A stretch of 64,000 nucleotides of DNA, from the NCBI RefSeq assembly GCF_964340395.1, contig NC_135560.1:693001-757000 (forward strand), written 5' to 3'. Under the pieces are notes generated by a model. It saw only the letters and a list, made by a program, of their open reading frames with translations. It did no database searches and was not told the origin of the DNA. The stretch comes from Glandiceps talaboti (lineage: Eukaryota; Hemichordata; Enteropneusta; Spengelidae). Positions 36,318 through 47,754 of this stretch are shown here, piece by piece (within the stretch, counting starts at the first letter, position 1; every line of letters begins with the position of its first letter). The position numbers were made by a program, and so were the translations under genes.

Positions 36318-37582
36318 TTTTTTAAAATGTTTATTCACTTGTCTATTAATCCCTGTTATCTTTGTGAAATACATGATCGTTTGGCTGTTGCTATGGGCGT
36401 GGTCATGTTTGCTAGGGTATTTGCATACATGTTTTGAATGTTTACTCACTTGCCTACCAGATGCTGTTATTTGACCAAAATATACTGCCATTTGGTTGTT
36501 GCTAAGGGTGTGGTCATTAGTTCACAGTACTTCACCTTTTTTGTAATTGTGAATGTGTTAAACTAATATGGAATCGACTGTTTGTAGCATGGGGTAAGAT
36601 TTTGAATATTCAAGAAAATCTATCTGAAAAGCAAATACTACTTGGTGACAGACTTTTCTCACCTATACTTAACCACATTGTAATCATCACTAAGACAACA
36701 ATATATGACTGTAAGCTAAATGGTAAAATACCTTCCTTTAACATGGTTAGGCAGAAAGTTAATATTAAAAGGAAAATAGAATACTACATGATGAAAAGGA
36801 AAGACATGTTAGATAAATTTCATCAGAAATGGAATGACTTAAATGGCAATATTGTGTAACAGTCAAAATTATCATGTAATGAGAAAGCAAAACCTCCCTT
36901 CTTTGTATGTATTCTTTCTTTATTTCCTATTGTTCCACTTCTGTACACTTGTATTTGTATACATTTGTTTGAAAATCAATAAAGACTGATTAAATATTTT
37001 AAAAAAAGGAAAAAAAAAGGGTGTGGTCATGGTTGTTAGGGCCAATTTTGGCAAAATGTTTTGACGGAAATGTGCAGAATAACACTTTCAGAAACATCTC
37101 ACCAAGTTTCAGACTCATTGAACAGGTATTTTTGAGGTTTTTTTTTTTTACCAAAAATGAACATTTTACACATAATTTGCATATCACTCAGGGAATCATT
37201 GTATGCTTAATATTTCTTCGTCCATACATCCCTAGATGCATTCCCTTTAAATTTTAGCCCAATTTGCTCAGTGGTTTTGGAATTATTGATTTTTGACCAA
37301 AAAGACACATTTTAGCCCTAATTTGCATATCACTGATGGGACCATCATATCATGAACAATTCATAGTAAAAACACCCTGAAGAATCTTTCACCCAAATTT
37401 CAGCCCAATCTGCCAAGTAGTTTTTGAGTTTAAGTTTTTTTACCAAAATTCAATTTTTTGACCCAAATCACAAACCGGTGGTAAGATCATTTTGATTTGA
37501 ACAAGTTCCCAACTAGACACCCAAGGTAATGAACCCACCAAATATCATGGCAATCGTTTCAGCGGTTTTTGACTTTAAGTTG

Positions 37583-37660
<78 letters not shown>

Positions 37661-37725
37661 GACAGACAGATAGCTGCCGGGCGATCCTTATAGCACTACT
37701 GAATCTCAGTTCAGTTGTGCTAAAA
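36318..37725 (+). mobile_element. TACCGCC-family repeat, 5'-truncated copy split by a LINE
   Basis: The copy lacks the TACCGCC terminus. It carries GGGCGTGGTCATGTTTGCTAG units, the body, a 70-base CA run and the conserved GGGCGATCCTTATAGCACTA end with CAGTTGTGCTAAAA. A LINE is inserted at 36518-37017. Confidence 0.85.
36518..37017 (+). mobile_element. 5'-truncated LINE with poly-A tail and 13-bp target duplication
   Basis: The insertion splits the host repeat and is bordered by identical 13-bp copies of AGGGTGTGGTCAT (36505-36517 and 37018-37030). It begins inside the C-terminal coding part of ORF2: HLFCNCECVKLIWNRL gives a Cys/His knuckle, followed by a Lys-rich tail, with a stop at 36857-36859. 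A 3' UTR with AATAAA (about 36978) leads into an A-rich tail (AAAAAAAGGAAAAAAA). These are hallmarks of target-primed reverse transcription. The knuckle and tail suit the L1/Tx1 group. Confidence 0.85.
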
Positions 37726-38917
37726 AAATAGATTGTTGGATTGTTTTCTGAATGAATCGCAGGGGGGTCACTATTTTTAAGTATAACATGAACAAGAAGT
37801 CACCGGCCCACCCCCGGCCGTAAAAAATGATCGCTCCCTAAGAACATCAGTTGCCATGGTAACCAAAATCACCAATTTAAGTGAACTTTTGCGAAAATTA
37901 GCTATAACACATGAATAAAATTAAATGTAGGAAAATATTTCCTTCCTCGTGGCATTTGAGAGCCGGTGACATTGATTGTAACACACAAGAAACACGTAAA
38001 ACACAAGAGCTGTTACTACGATCGATTTTTAAAAAGTCCTAGATATATGTGTTTCTGGTGCTACCGCGTATTGCAGTGGCACCTCAACTTTTAAGAGTGT
38101 TATCAAAGGTGTATGCTGTTCTCAAATGCCGAAACAATACAAAACACTACCATCAAATCAAATTTACTGAGATAAATGACTGACTTAGTACATTATGATC
38201 TCAGCTAAAAGCATGATGATATGTGAAATTATAGTTCAGTTCATTGGATCGGTAGGTGGGTGGGTTGGTGGGCACAGAAAAAGTGGAGGGTTTCTGAAAA
38301 GACCACTCAGCATTATTTACATTGTTCCTACAATCTGTGACTCCATCTGCACAAAACAGTACAAAATATATCCCATGGTTGCAATGCCTGACAATAAACA
38401 GAAATTCAGTTCAGATGAGTTGCATAGAGCTGTTATTTTATGTTTTTTGTAAATTAACGGCTATTAAATTATACATTTGATTATGAAACATCTGTCCTGA
38501 TATATACATACACTTATGAAAAGTTTATGCCTCTCGCACAGCTTTCTTGCACAGCTGTGCAGCACTAGTGCTACACTCCTCTTTTTTGTATGCAAATTAC
38601 CTTTGCTGCACAGCTTTCCTGTGCCGAACAGCTCCTTTTTCACATGTAAATTAGCATGCCATAGTCTAGATTAATATATTTTTCAAAAAAGAGAAAATTT
38701 GTACAAAATGGTTTTATTTTTGTCTCTAAGAACAATCATAATACATAGATAAAGCAGCAAGATATAATCACAAATATATTCTGGAAGTTTTAGCAGTACT
38801 AAGATAAGAATCAAACTGCTCATAATCTGTTACACCATACGCCGTTGGTCGGCTTAGCTCTTCACAAAATTATCTTCCCTGTGGTCTTTTACATGGCTTA
38901 CGAGCTTCTACGGTAGC
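37726..38917. other. ARRDC-like intron sequence with a TTGCCATGG repeat fragment
   Basis: The phrase GTTGCCATGGTAACCAAAATC near 37850 recurs near 42680 and, slightly changed, near 43000. Short frames near 38195-38452 show no motif. An inverted pair of CACAGCT..GTGC phrases lies near 38540-38630. Confidence 0.5.
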
Positions 38918-38928
38918 TAGCCTGGCTG

Positions 38929-39412
38929 TAGCTGCAATAATTGTAGCGTTTGCTGTGATTTTGAGGGCTTTTTCGTCTGTTTTTGTGCCTTTTTTTCATT
39001 TCGATGTTTAACCCGAATCAAACGCTACAATTCCTGTAATGCAAACGCAAATAGACGGAAGCGATTCAGATCTGAATCGCAAAGTTGGGCCGAATGTTCT
39101 GCTACATTACGCCTTACCTGGCAAAAATTCGGACATTTCCTAGCGCCTACATTAAATACGGAGCCTTCAAGACCCAACAAGTGTTCAGAGGTACCCCAAT
39201 TCCAGCGAAATCGGCAAATGTAGCAACGCATGCAGTATTTTGAAACGCTGTACGCTGACATCTCGCTCACGTTTTCAACATGGTCTCGTCTATTTGCATT
39301 TACGTTACATGAATTGCAGCGTTTGATTCGGGTTAAACATCGGACCGAAAAAAGGCACAAAAAGAGACGAATAATCCCTCAAAATCACAGTAAACGCTAC
39401 AGTTATTGCAGC
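38929..39412. mobile_element. Foldback MITE with ~130-bp arms and 11-bp flanking repeats
   Basis: The left arm (38929-39062) and right arm (39285-39412) are inverted copies sharing GCTGCAATAA.TGTAGCG, GTGATTTTGAGGG and GATGTTTAACCCGAATCAAA. Identical TAGCCTGGCTG sequences lie immediately outside (38918-38928 and 39413-39423), probably an 8-11 bp target duplication. The short loop is non-coding. Confidence 0.85.
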
Positions 39413-39423
39413 TAGCCTGGCTG

Positions 39424-40262
39424 GTGATTCCTCATGTAATCTCATGAGATGACCTAGCCACCTTAATCGTCTTGTCTTTCCTTTCTTACTTCAGTCTTTC
39501 TCTCCTGTTCTTTCATATAGTTCTTTATATGACACTGTGTTTGGCCATTTTATCTTCAACATCCTTCTCAGTATATTTCTTTGGAACACGTTTATTTTCC
39601 TTCTCCTTCTCCTTTGTCACAGTCCAGAGCTCACTATTGTACATCAATACGCTGGTCACATATGCATTGAATATTCTAGTCTTGGTTTTCAGCTTTACTC
39701 TTTTGATGATCAGAGTCTTTTCATACTTCAGAAAAGTTGCCTTGGCCTGTTGTTTGCGACGTTTTATATCTTCTTCAGAGTCCATAAGAGAACCTAATTA
39801 TCTACATCTCTTCCACTTTCTTCTGGTCCTTCTCTTTTGATCGTGTACTTTTCTGTTCGCTTCAATTACTCCCAGATTTCTCTTTTCCAGTTTCTTTGAT
39901 GCTGCTTTTCTAATTAAGGCCGATACTTCAGATCTGTTTGTTAACCAGTTGGTGCCATTTGCATACTGCTGATCTACTGTTATTTCGTCATTATCAGCTT
40001 TGCTGTATATGAGTGATCTTGTAGTTCTGGTGTTTGGCTTACATAGGTGTGATGGTCATGGACTCTATTATCTATATTATCAAGTGCTTTCGCCAGCTAC
40101 GGCGTGAAGAGTACTGGACTCGGACAGTGTCACTGAGGTACTCCTATATTCGTGTTAAATGTCTCTCCAGTACTTTTCTTGCAACTACCTTGCAGCTGTA
40201 CATCCTTTAACAGTATTGATATCACATGGAGCTCATCTTCGTCGAGTATGCTTCTTAGGGAC
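39424..40262 (-). pseudogene. LINE reverse transcriptase fragment, decayed
   Basis: On the minus strand pieces of one reverse transcriptase are visible in order. ILDEDELHVISILL comes first. Then comes TNIGVPQ, a stop in place of G and PSPVLFT, the I-G-V-P-Q-G-D-x-x-S-P-V-L-F motif. Next is a Lys-rich stretch with TSVLMYNSELWTVTK, and last RRLRWLGHLMRL near 39430-39480. Stops and frameshifts interrupt the frame, and the intact part (39525-39785) is 86 codons. It abuts the foldback element's flanking repeat. Confidence 0.7.
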
Positions 40263-41998
40263 AGGTCAGTTTCTTCGGCCGGGGGGGGGGGCGATGGATT
40301 TGTAAGGGGGTCACCCTGTTTTTGAAATTGGCAGTGGGGGGGGGGTCATGCTGTTTTGTACATTTTAGATTGTGATGGAAGAAAAAAATCCTTTTCTACA
40401 AAGGCATATAGCCTTGTCTGAAATGTGGTACATGCAAATATTTGTTCTTGTCCCGGTTTCTTACATGAATTCGTAAATATTACTTATTAGTTCAAACATA
40501 ACTATACATATACATATACAATCATGTATTACCTAGCTACCACACTAGTTACAGAACATGTCATGTAAATGCTTGGCTGGTTCAAAATAAATGCTTCACT
40601 TATATTGCAGTTTGGGACAAAAGTGAACTTGACGGTTTCGTAATGGTAATTTTCATAGATAGTTTATAAAAGAAGTTAATCTAAAGTGTCCTACTCGTCA
40701 GTAGGAACTTGTCAGAAGGGATTAATACACTTTCTATTTTGGACACTACATGTTATCGACACTACAAATCACCACATTTCATCATATTCCAGTTTCTATT
40801 ATACACTAGGTATGACCACCTAAAGTTCTCTAACATACCGGTGACTTTACTATACATGCAATATTAATGCCCCTATACCAATGTTACGGGCCCATTTTGT
40901 GTGACATGGGAAACTCACTTAAAACGTACATTTACGTTAGCTTTTCGAAGCTTGGAAATGTTACCTCAAAGGCTATGAATAACCTAAACATTGCCTTAGT
41001 AGAAGCAAAAAACTCCAGATCTGCCAGGGGAAAACCCCAAGGACTCCGTCACCCCCAGAGGTCACTCATGCATTCAACCAACAATCAGATGCACCAACAA
41101 CCTTTGTACTGTCATAATGGTATTTTCACCCTATTCTAATTTGACATGATATTGTCTTTTTTCATTTCCATGACGCTCATAATTATGCATGACCTATTGT
41201 TATCTTGAAAGCTCATCTCATATGTGAGACTTATTATTGCAGTTTAATTATTGTAACGACCATATTGCATAGCGTCGCAGTTTTCGGACTTGGATTTGGA
41301 CCGCGGAGCTGTCAGCATCTGCATACGAGAGGATGTATGTGGTATAAATGGAACATAGACTTTATTTATCAAAGCCCTGATGAGTTCGGCCTCCACACGG
41401 CCTCACCCAAAGGCCAGAGCCAGGATGGACTAAATAGTATAATACGACAAATTAAATACTGTATAGTTAAAAAGCTCAAGAGTTCACATAATAGTTCAGT
41501 TTCCGTATAAAAGAGTTCATGCTCTGTTGTTTGATTTCGCTGATACTTTCCTTGAGTTTTGTCTTCTTTTCTCGTGGTTCTTGCTTGGATAACACACACA
41601 GGTGTCCGAATTTCAATTTCATCGTCTGTCGTCTACAGTTTGGCATATCTGTATCTGTATTGGAGATGTACAAGCACCAATACTGGTTGTCGCGCATGCA
41701 TAGTCAAAGGTCACGTGTGGAGCAAATAGCAGTTTGAACATCACAACAGTTTTACTAGTAGGTTTTACTAGATGTTTTATAACGAAAAAGTCACTTTAAG
41801 ACATAATTCCACATTACTGGTCCAACGACCTTGTCCTGTACAAGCTACAAACTACACCAAAAATTACCATCCCAACCAGATTTCACTGCTATTGGCCAAG
41901 TGTTTCACATACGCACGCATGCACCCACAAATGCATGTATCATTGCCTTAAAACACTTATGAAACCGCACTCTGTTCAGTAGTGTTAGAACGGGGATT
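40263..41998. other. ARRDC-like intron sequence without a recognised gene
   Basis: G-runs occur near 40280 and 40337. On the minus strand AATAAAGTCTATG near 41352-41364, followed upstream by Gly/Pro-poor sequence, resembles a LINE 3' end. Frames at 40867-41139 and 41205-41510 carry no recognised motif. Confidence 0.45.
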
Positions 41999-42215
41999 GT
42001 ACAAAGTCTAAGTAAACATCATATTATGAGGAAATGAAAGACTAAGTAAACCATGTTACGAGGAAATGAAAGACTAAGTAAACCATATTACGGGGAAATG
42101 AAAGACTAAGTAAACCATATTACGAGGGACTGTGGAAAGTCTGATTAAACATCATATTATGAGGAAATGAAAGACTAAGTAAACCATATTATGAGGGACT
42201 GTGGAAAGTCTAAGT
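41999..42215. repeat. Tandem repeat of GAAATGAAAGACTAAGTAAACCAT
   Basis: About six units of roughly 36 bp alternate GAGGAAATGAAAGACTAAG with GAGGGACTGTGGAAAGTCTAA. The array ends 24 bp before the exon donor. Confidence 0.85.
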
Positions 42216-42238
42216 AAACATCACATTAGCCTACTTAC

Positions 42239-42361
42239 CATTTTCCAATATTGTGATGACTTCGTCGAAATACACTTCTTTCGCATTGAAATGCGCAGTC
42301 CTACCTTCATATTGCTCAGACCAATTAACTCGAACTAAACCAACGAACCTTGCTTGCATAC
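42239..42361 (-). CDS. ARRDC-like alpha-arrestin, exon 2 (N domain)
   Basis: A minus-strand exon with a CATTGTAG acceptor and a GTAAGT donor. It begins with two bases of a codon and ends in phase 1, which joins 35066 in frame. It encodes MQARFVGLVRVNWSEQYEG, then the EVYFDEVITIL strand. Matches to the family are a hydrophobic strand with V.WSE and a Y++ ..+ strand. A preceding exon, with the V..PG..V.G strand of the arrestin fold, must exist because the frame enters with a split codon. I could not find it in 42362-46700 or in 60226-64000. Confidence 0.82.
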
Positions 42362-42432
42362 CTACAATGACAACATATATATGTTGAAAATTGAATCAAA
42401 TAGACTTTACAACTGTCTATGTATCTACTTTG

Positions 42433-42435
<3 letters not shown>

Positions 42436-42477
<42 letters not shown>
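42436..42477. repeat. (TG)n microsatellite
   Basis: A perfect TG run of about 40 bases. Confidence 0.95.
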
Positions 42478-42480
<3 letters not shown>

Positions 42481-42639
42481 TAACCACAAATTCATTCCTG
42501 AGATTGTGACAAGTAAGAAAGTTTGTTTTAATGATGGGAGACGTTGGCATTGGATAGTCATTGTTAATAATAAAATAATATATAAATAATAAATAAAAGT
42601 TTATTTGCATATTGACTACCCTCCGTCGGGTAGTTTGTT

Positions 42640-43166
42640 ATGCTGAGTTCAAAAAAGGGGGTTATTGTTATAAACATATGTTGCCATGGTAACCAAAATC
42701 ACCATAATATGCGAATTATTTTCCCAAAATTTAAAATAAAACATGGGAAAAAAATTAAAATTGTTTTTGTCATGTATGAGTTGGTGGTATCTGCTGTAAA
42801 ACAAATTGTCTAAATTAGGAGAGCTGTTTCCATGGAAATATACAGTAGGCTTGAACATTTTGTTTTAGTTAAATACATACACATCACACAAATGTTATAA
42901 ATTTAATAATAATCAGGTTTATTTGTACAATGCCTTTCCTAAAGGCGAGAATTTGTTATGGTGAGCTCAAAAAGTGTGGTAATTTCATGAATATCCATTG
43001 CCATGGTGACCAAAATCGTAACATTATGTTTTTTGCAAAATTTGATATAAAATATGAAAAAATTGTGAACCAATTTCCTAACCTTTAACACATATGAGTC
43101 GATGCTATCCATTACCACAAATTATCTAAAATGGGAGAACTGTTTCCATGGAAATGTAAATTAGGC
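42640..43166. repeat. Two direct copies of a ~220-bp repeat
   Basis: The segments at about 42640-42850 and 42950-43166 share TTGCCATGGT.ACCAAAATC, a later TATGAGT.G..G.TATC stretch and CTGTTTCCATGGAAAT in the same order. A related piece is near 37850. Confidence 0.7.
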
Positions 43167-44559
43167 TTAAAATTGTCAGTTCCAAACTGTAAGTTCCAAA
43201 CATAGGATATGAGCTCGCCAGACAAATTCAAATATGGCCGGCCTGTGATATCACCATGTAGACTGCATGAATATTTATCAATTTCAAACTAACTTCAAGT
43301 AAATACTGGCAACGCGTCTAAGAAAGGTAAACTACACTTTGCGAGTTTTTTTTAAAGAATATATTTGTTGAATTTAGCACTCAACATTCGCAAAGGAGTC
43401 ATCAAAGGAGTTTGTGTGAAATTTGTTCACATTCTTCGTGCGGGTTCTGATTGATGGCGGTATAGTTCCGAGTCCCATTGTCGACTGAGTGACCCATGCT
43501 ATTCAAAACAATGCATCTGGATATAGTAGCCTTCCATACCTTCCATTTTTACGAGAATATTGATAAATTATCCATAATTTCAGTTATGTCACCTTCAAAG
43601 GTGACCTTTTATTTTTGTTGCTTTAGTACAATAGTACGCACGCGCTGTGCAGATATAATGTTACACAGTGTAACAATATTATCAGGCCTGGAATGACCAT
43701 CGTCGCAAACCACGGCCTGTTTTACGGCTTCCCACTGGCCGTTGATGCATTCATATACTATATCCGTATTTATGGACAGCTATTTTATACATTTTGTATG
43801 TAAACACTACAACTAATCAGATTGCCCCTTGCATACCATGTGATATACTGCTAATGCCTTGGCAAGCGCCTGGTATGTGCACTGAAAACTGACTTAGCCA
43901 AGGGTTCTTGTTGCTGAAATTTTATTTTTGCCATCTTACAAACAAGATTTGATTGATACATGTATGAACATAAAATAATGATCAATAAATCTTGCCTCGA
44001 AGTGTCAAGCAGGGTTTGTGAGAGCATGGATTTGTTGTACCTTCAGACCGGGCGCGCGTCCGATACAATCGTTGTTGGACTCAGTTGGTCATCGTTGCTA
44101 AACACAGCTTCTTTTACTGCAGCGTCAAAAATTCGCCGTGTGAAAGTCCATCATTTCTGTTGTACTCTCCAATTATAGTTTTTAGGACATCTTTTTGGGA
44201 AATTTGTATGTGTGAGTACCCTGTAGTTTTTCTGCGTTGCCGCGAACTTTGCGGCAGTTGCAATAATTCACCATAACATGAGGCCATTGTTATCTGAAAC
44301 GCATTCTTTGAGAGACGGACTTTGATTGGTCAGATAATCATATTTTTGGTAAGAGTAACATCTGGGCCTTCAAAAAACTGATGTTGCCCCTCTGGATTCT
44401 CTTGCGCAAACTCACAGGAGGCAGTTTCCATGATAACAGTGACATTATTTTGAAGGATGCTAAAACATTAAAAACGCCATATCTCGTGCCCCCGAAATGC
44501 TATAATCATAATTTGAGTATGTGTATATATATTTGAGGGACAGGGAACGCAATGATAAC
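43167..44559. other. Non-coding sequence, 5' side of the ARRDC-like exons
   Basis: The phrase CATCGTCGCAAACC occurs here (about 43700) and again near 45594, each followed by GTTTTACG. No exon encoding an arrestin first strand is found. Confidence 0.45.
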
Positions 44560-45300
44560 ATGACCTTTTCGATTCAACTTCAGAGTCATAGTCAAAATTC
44601 AAGGTCGTCTTAATTTGTTGGACTTTTATCGAAACATATTTCTATATATTTCGATCAGATATGACTGGTAAAATAGTCAAACATATAATCTTTCCAAAAA
44701 CGTGAAAAAAAAGTATATACGAAGTTGGTCTATAGCAAAAAACTGTTACCAAGACAACTGCTGTCAATATCCCAAATTATACCAAAGTGGTCACCTGAAA
44801 GTGCTATTGATATGATGTCAGTGTTAATTAACTGATTACATGGTCATTTCGATCCAATGTCAAGGTCATTGTCAAAATCCAAGGTCATCATAATTTTTTG
44901 TAATTATTAAAACACCGTCGGAACCTTTTCTATAGCTAACATCAGACACGATCTTTGAAGATGAAAATCGCCCAGAAAATAACAAATTATATAGTAGGAA
45001 AATACAACAAAGGCATATACGGAGTTGCATTTATTACAAACTTCTGTTACCAAGACAACTTGTATTAACCATAAAAATATGAATATACAGATATGAAGCA
45101 AGTGTCTATATAAAGATTTTAGGTGACTGCAACTCTCCTATTACACGATCTTTTCGATCCAATGTCAAGGTCATAGTCTAATTACAAGGTCACCTCAATT
45201 TCTCACTTTTATCGAAATACCCATAGTAGTTTTTTGCTATAAATTACTGCAGATATGACCTGTAAGGCCGCAAATCAGATAGCAAATTATAAAGTCTGTC
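44560..45300. repeat. Three degenerate copies of a ~290-bp AAGGTCA-bearing repeat
   Basis: Copies starting near 44560, 44840 and 45145 each read TTTTCGAT..AATGTCAAGGTCAT, then AAGGTC.., a polyT-flanked AAAC/ATCG stretch and GTTACCAAGACAACT. The motif TCAAGGTCA recurs. Confidence 0.7.
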
Positions 45301-45794
45301 ATAAACTATGTTCTGGAAAGGAATGACGACTGTACATTCAAGTACTACAAAGAGAGCTATTCGTACTTTATTGATATCTAACAAGAAAAACTATTCCTAC
45401 ATTGCATACATTATTGGCTCGAATTTGATATTGACCTTCATTAGATTGGTCAATTGGGAAGAGATAGTATTGTTTGAACTTAAGATTAACTAATTTGACT
45501 ACCTTGATTGGTTATAAATGTAAATTGCAGTCAGGATCCTAAATTTAGCTAAAACTCGTATATTCAAGCTCATTCCCGATACTTACTTACCATCGTCGCA
45601 AACCGCGACCGTTTTACGTTACCGTTCTTAACGAGCCGGTCCCTACTCCCATTATTTCGAAGTGCAGCTGAAGAAATAATAGCTCTGGTTTGCGAGAATG
45701 CTTACTTACACAAATTTGCAACCAGGACTAAAGTTGAGATACAGAATTATGCAAAAAACGAAAATGATGTACATCTCAACGTATCAAATAAATT

Positions 45795-46010
45795 TGTATA
45801 GTCTAACACTGTAATTGGATTTCTATAGTCTAACATTGTAAATTAGATTTCTGTAGTCTAACATTGTAAATTTAATTTCTATAGTCTAACATTGTAAATC
45901 AGATTTCTATAGTCTAACACTGTGAACTGAATTCCTAAAGTCTGATATTGTAAAATGGGTTTCTAGAGTCTAATACTGTTAACTGGATTTCTACTGTATA
46001 TCATCCCCAG
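45795..46010. repeat. Tandem repeat of TTTCTATAGTCTAACATTGTAAAT
   Basis: About eight units of roughly 26 bp that become degenerate to the right. Confidence 0.9.
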
Positions 46011-46092
46011 TAGGTTTTCTATAATATAATGTGGTAAAATTGTCTGTAAACTATATTATCAGGAGTTTAACTTGTCCAACAATAAATAATAA

Positions 46093-46530
46093 AAGCGCCA
46101 ATGGCGTTGTAGCAACTGTTGACAGTACACTTTAATTATCTGTAATAATTATGTGGCCTAAGTCATATTTGCATATATTCTTCGAAAATTTATTCACATG
46201 CCGTTTCATCCATCATGTCATATTTACAATACACACCATCATTTAATGGTACTATGGGCATGGTCTTGTTGCTACGTATATCTACATACAATTTTGCAAT
46301 GCTCATTCACTTACCTTCCCGTCACCAATATTATTTTGACATTATACGTCATTGTTTACCTGTTGCTACCCATCCCTGTTGATATAATTGTAAGATAATC
46401 CTATCATTTGACTTTTGCTGTGGGCCTGGTCATGGTTACTAGGGCCAATTATGTAAGTATGACACACTCGCAATTTGCAGACTAACAGTAACACTTTCAG
46501 AATCATAACCAAATTTCATCCCCACAACCT
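46093..46530 (+). mobile_element. TACCGCC-family repeat, diverged 5' part
   Basis: The copy begins CGCCAATGGCGTTGTAGCAA and carries GGGCATGGTCTTGTTGCTA units. It fades out after CCAAATTTCATCCCC. The 3' end is missing. Confidence 0.65.
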
Positions 46531-46690
46531 CAAGGAGAGATTAATTCCAGTGCCATTCACACACACTTGTTACATTATGTTAAGTAACCCATAAAAATTA
46601 TAATAGTTACAGAGATCAATAAAACAATAATTTCTGTACACTCTGTATATTATGGCCTAAATATTCCTGACAGACATTTCATCAAATAAA

Positions 46691-46714
46691 AATACTGCCA
46701 ATGGCGTTGTAGCA
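46691..46714 (+). repeat. First 24 bases of a TACCGCC-family copy, cut by the Polinton
   Basis: AATACTGCCAATGGCGTTGTAGCA is interrupted at GTAGCA by the Polinton terminus. The rest of such a copy, starting with the same GTAGCA, is found inverted at 58765-60020. Confidence 0.75.
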
Positions 46715-46919
46715 AGTAGTATATAAAATGGGGGTTTTGGCGCAATGAAACGACATACCCCATATTTCGCCTTTTTTACCTAAAATAAATGGCTTAATCT
46801 ATATAACATTTGTGTAAACACAAAAACAACCATGTCGTTTCACCGTAGAAATCTTTTTGAACCGATTGACATGCTCTAGCTGTTGCGACATGCTCTGATG
46901 CAAGTCTGTCTTACCCTGT
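46715..46919. repeat. Polinton left terminal repeat
   Basis: 205 bp starting AGTAGTATATAAAATGGGGG and ending GTCTTACCCTGT. The left flank is GTAGCA (46709-46714), the presumed 6-bp target site. It differs from the copy at 60021-60225 at two positions by my alignment. Confidence 0.88.
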
Positions 46920-47105
46920 TATGGTATTTATCTAATTGAACGCATGGCAGCCTCAGGCATGTCCGGTTCAAAGGTCAATAGGCTTACAATAGACTGTTTA
47001 CAGACCGTTTATGGCTCATGACTCACTGTATATACATCGTATGCTCAATTAAACAAATGGCCACACAGGGTATATACACACATTCAAACTATTTACGAAT
47101 ATAAT

Positions 47106-47471
47106 ATGAGAATTAAATGTGTTTATTGTAATCGATCAGCACCTGAGTATATATGTGAAATATGTAATAGACATTTTAAACATTGGCATAACTTAAAGAA
47201 ACATGAAAACACAAGAAATTGCTCTGAGAAAAACAAAATTCAATACATTGATGCATGTCCAACATGTGATCGTATTTTTCCTGAGTTTACTTGTGATAAA
47301 TGCGGATTTGCATACAAATATGAATGTCATTTAAAGAAACATTTTAACAGAAGTACACCTTGCGTTAAACAACCTAAGAGATATATTTGTGAATGTAGTT
47401 TAGAATTAGGTAGCTATTTTGCGTTGTATAGACATAGAAAGAAAACTTGTAATTTACAATTAGACAAATAA
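47106..47471 (+). CDS. Zinc-finger protein of the Polinton
   Basis: A 121-residue protein with repeated C-x2-C...H...C fingers: CEICNRHFKHWHNLKKHENT, then C-x2-C with FAYKYECHLKKHF..C, then a third, weaker unit near the C-terminus (CECSLELGSYFALYRHRKKTC). Lys/His-rich fingers with a C-terminal Cys in place of the last His are frequent in Polintons and large DNA viruses. It is probably a nucleic-acid-binding protein. It is the first gene after the left terminal repeat and is intact, with an AT-rich leader (TACGAATATAAT). The exact role is unknown. Confidence 0.65.
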   Translation: MRIKCVYCNRSAPEYICEICNRHFKHWHNLKKHENTRNCSEKNKIQYIDACPTCDRIFPEFTCDKCGFAYKYECHLKKHFNRSTPCVKQPKRYICECSLELGSYFALYRHRKKTCNLQLDK

Positions 47472-47511
47472 ATATTTTAATGGATATAAATCTATTTTTC
47501 ATTTATATAAC

Positions 47512-47712
47512 ATGACAAAGATTTTGAACCCACACACTAAGCGAATGATAACAGTTGGTAGCCGTGTGTATAATAATCTTATACGGAATGGTGATCTACA
47601 ACCTTTGACTAATACCACACCAACAATAAAACAAAGTGAACGAAGTGAAAATCCAAAACAACGAAGTGAAGATAATATCTTAGATTGGCCGGTACCTAGT
47701 GGTCTCCCTTGA
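47512..47712 (+). CDS. Small frame with an NPxTxRxIxxG motif, probably the polymerase N-terminus
   Basis: A 66-codon frame opens with LNPHTKRMITVGSRVYNNLI and ends at TGA (47710-47712). Just beyond the stop, in the same frame, the same motif recurs (INPITKRMIKIGNDTYQTLI), running into the polymerase frame. The motif N-P-x-T-x-R-x-I-x-x-G-x-x-x-Y-x-x-L is found singly or in tandem in proteins of Polintons and large DNA viruses. The stop is therefore either a nonsense mutation in a longer polymerase N-terminus or the true end of a separate small protein. Confidence 0.5.
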   Translation: MTKILNPHTKRMITVGSRVYNNLIRNGDLQPLTNTTPTIKQSERSENPKQRSEDNILDWPVPSGLP

Positions 47713-47754
47713 CCATTAACGGAACAATATATCATTAATCCTATTACCAAACGT

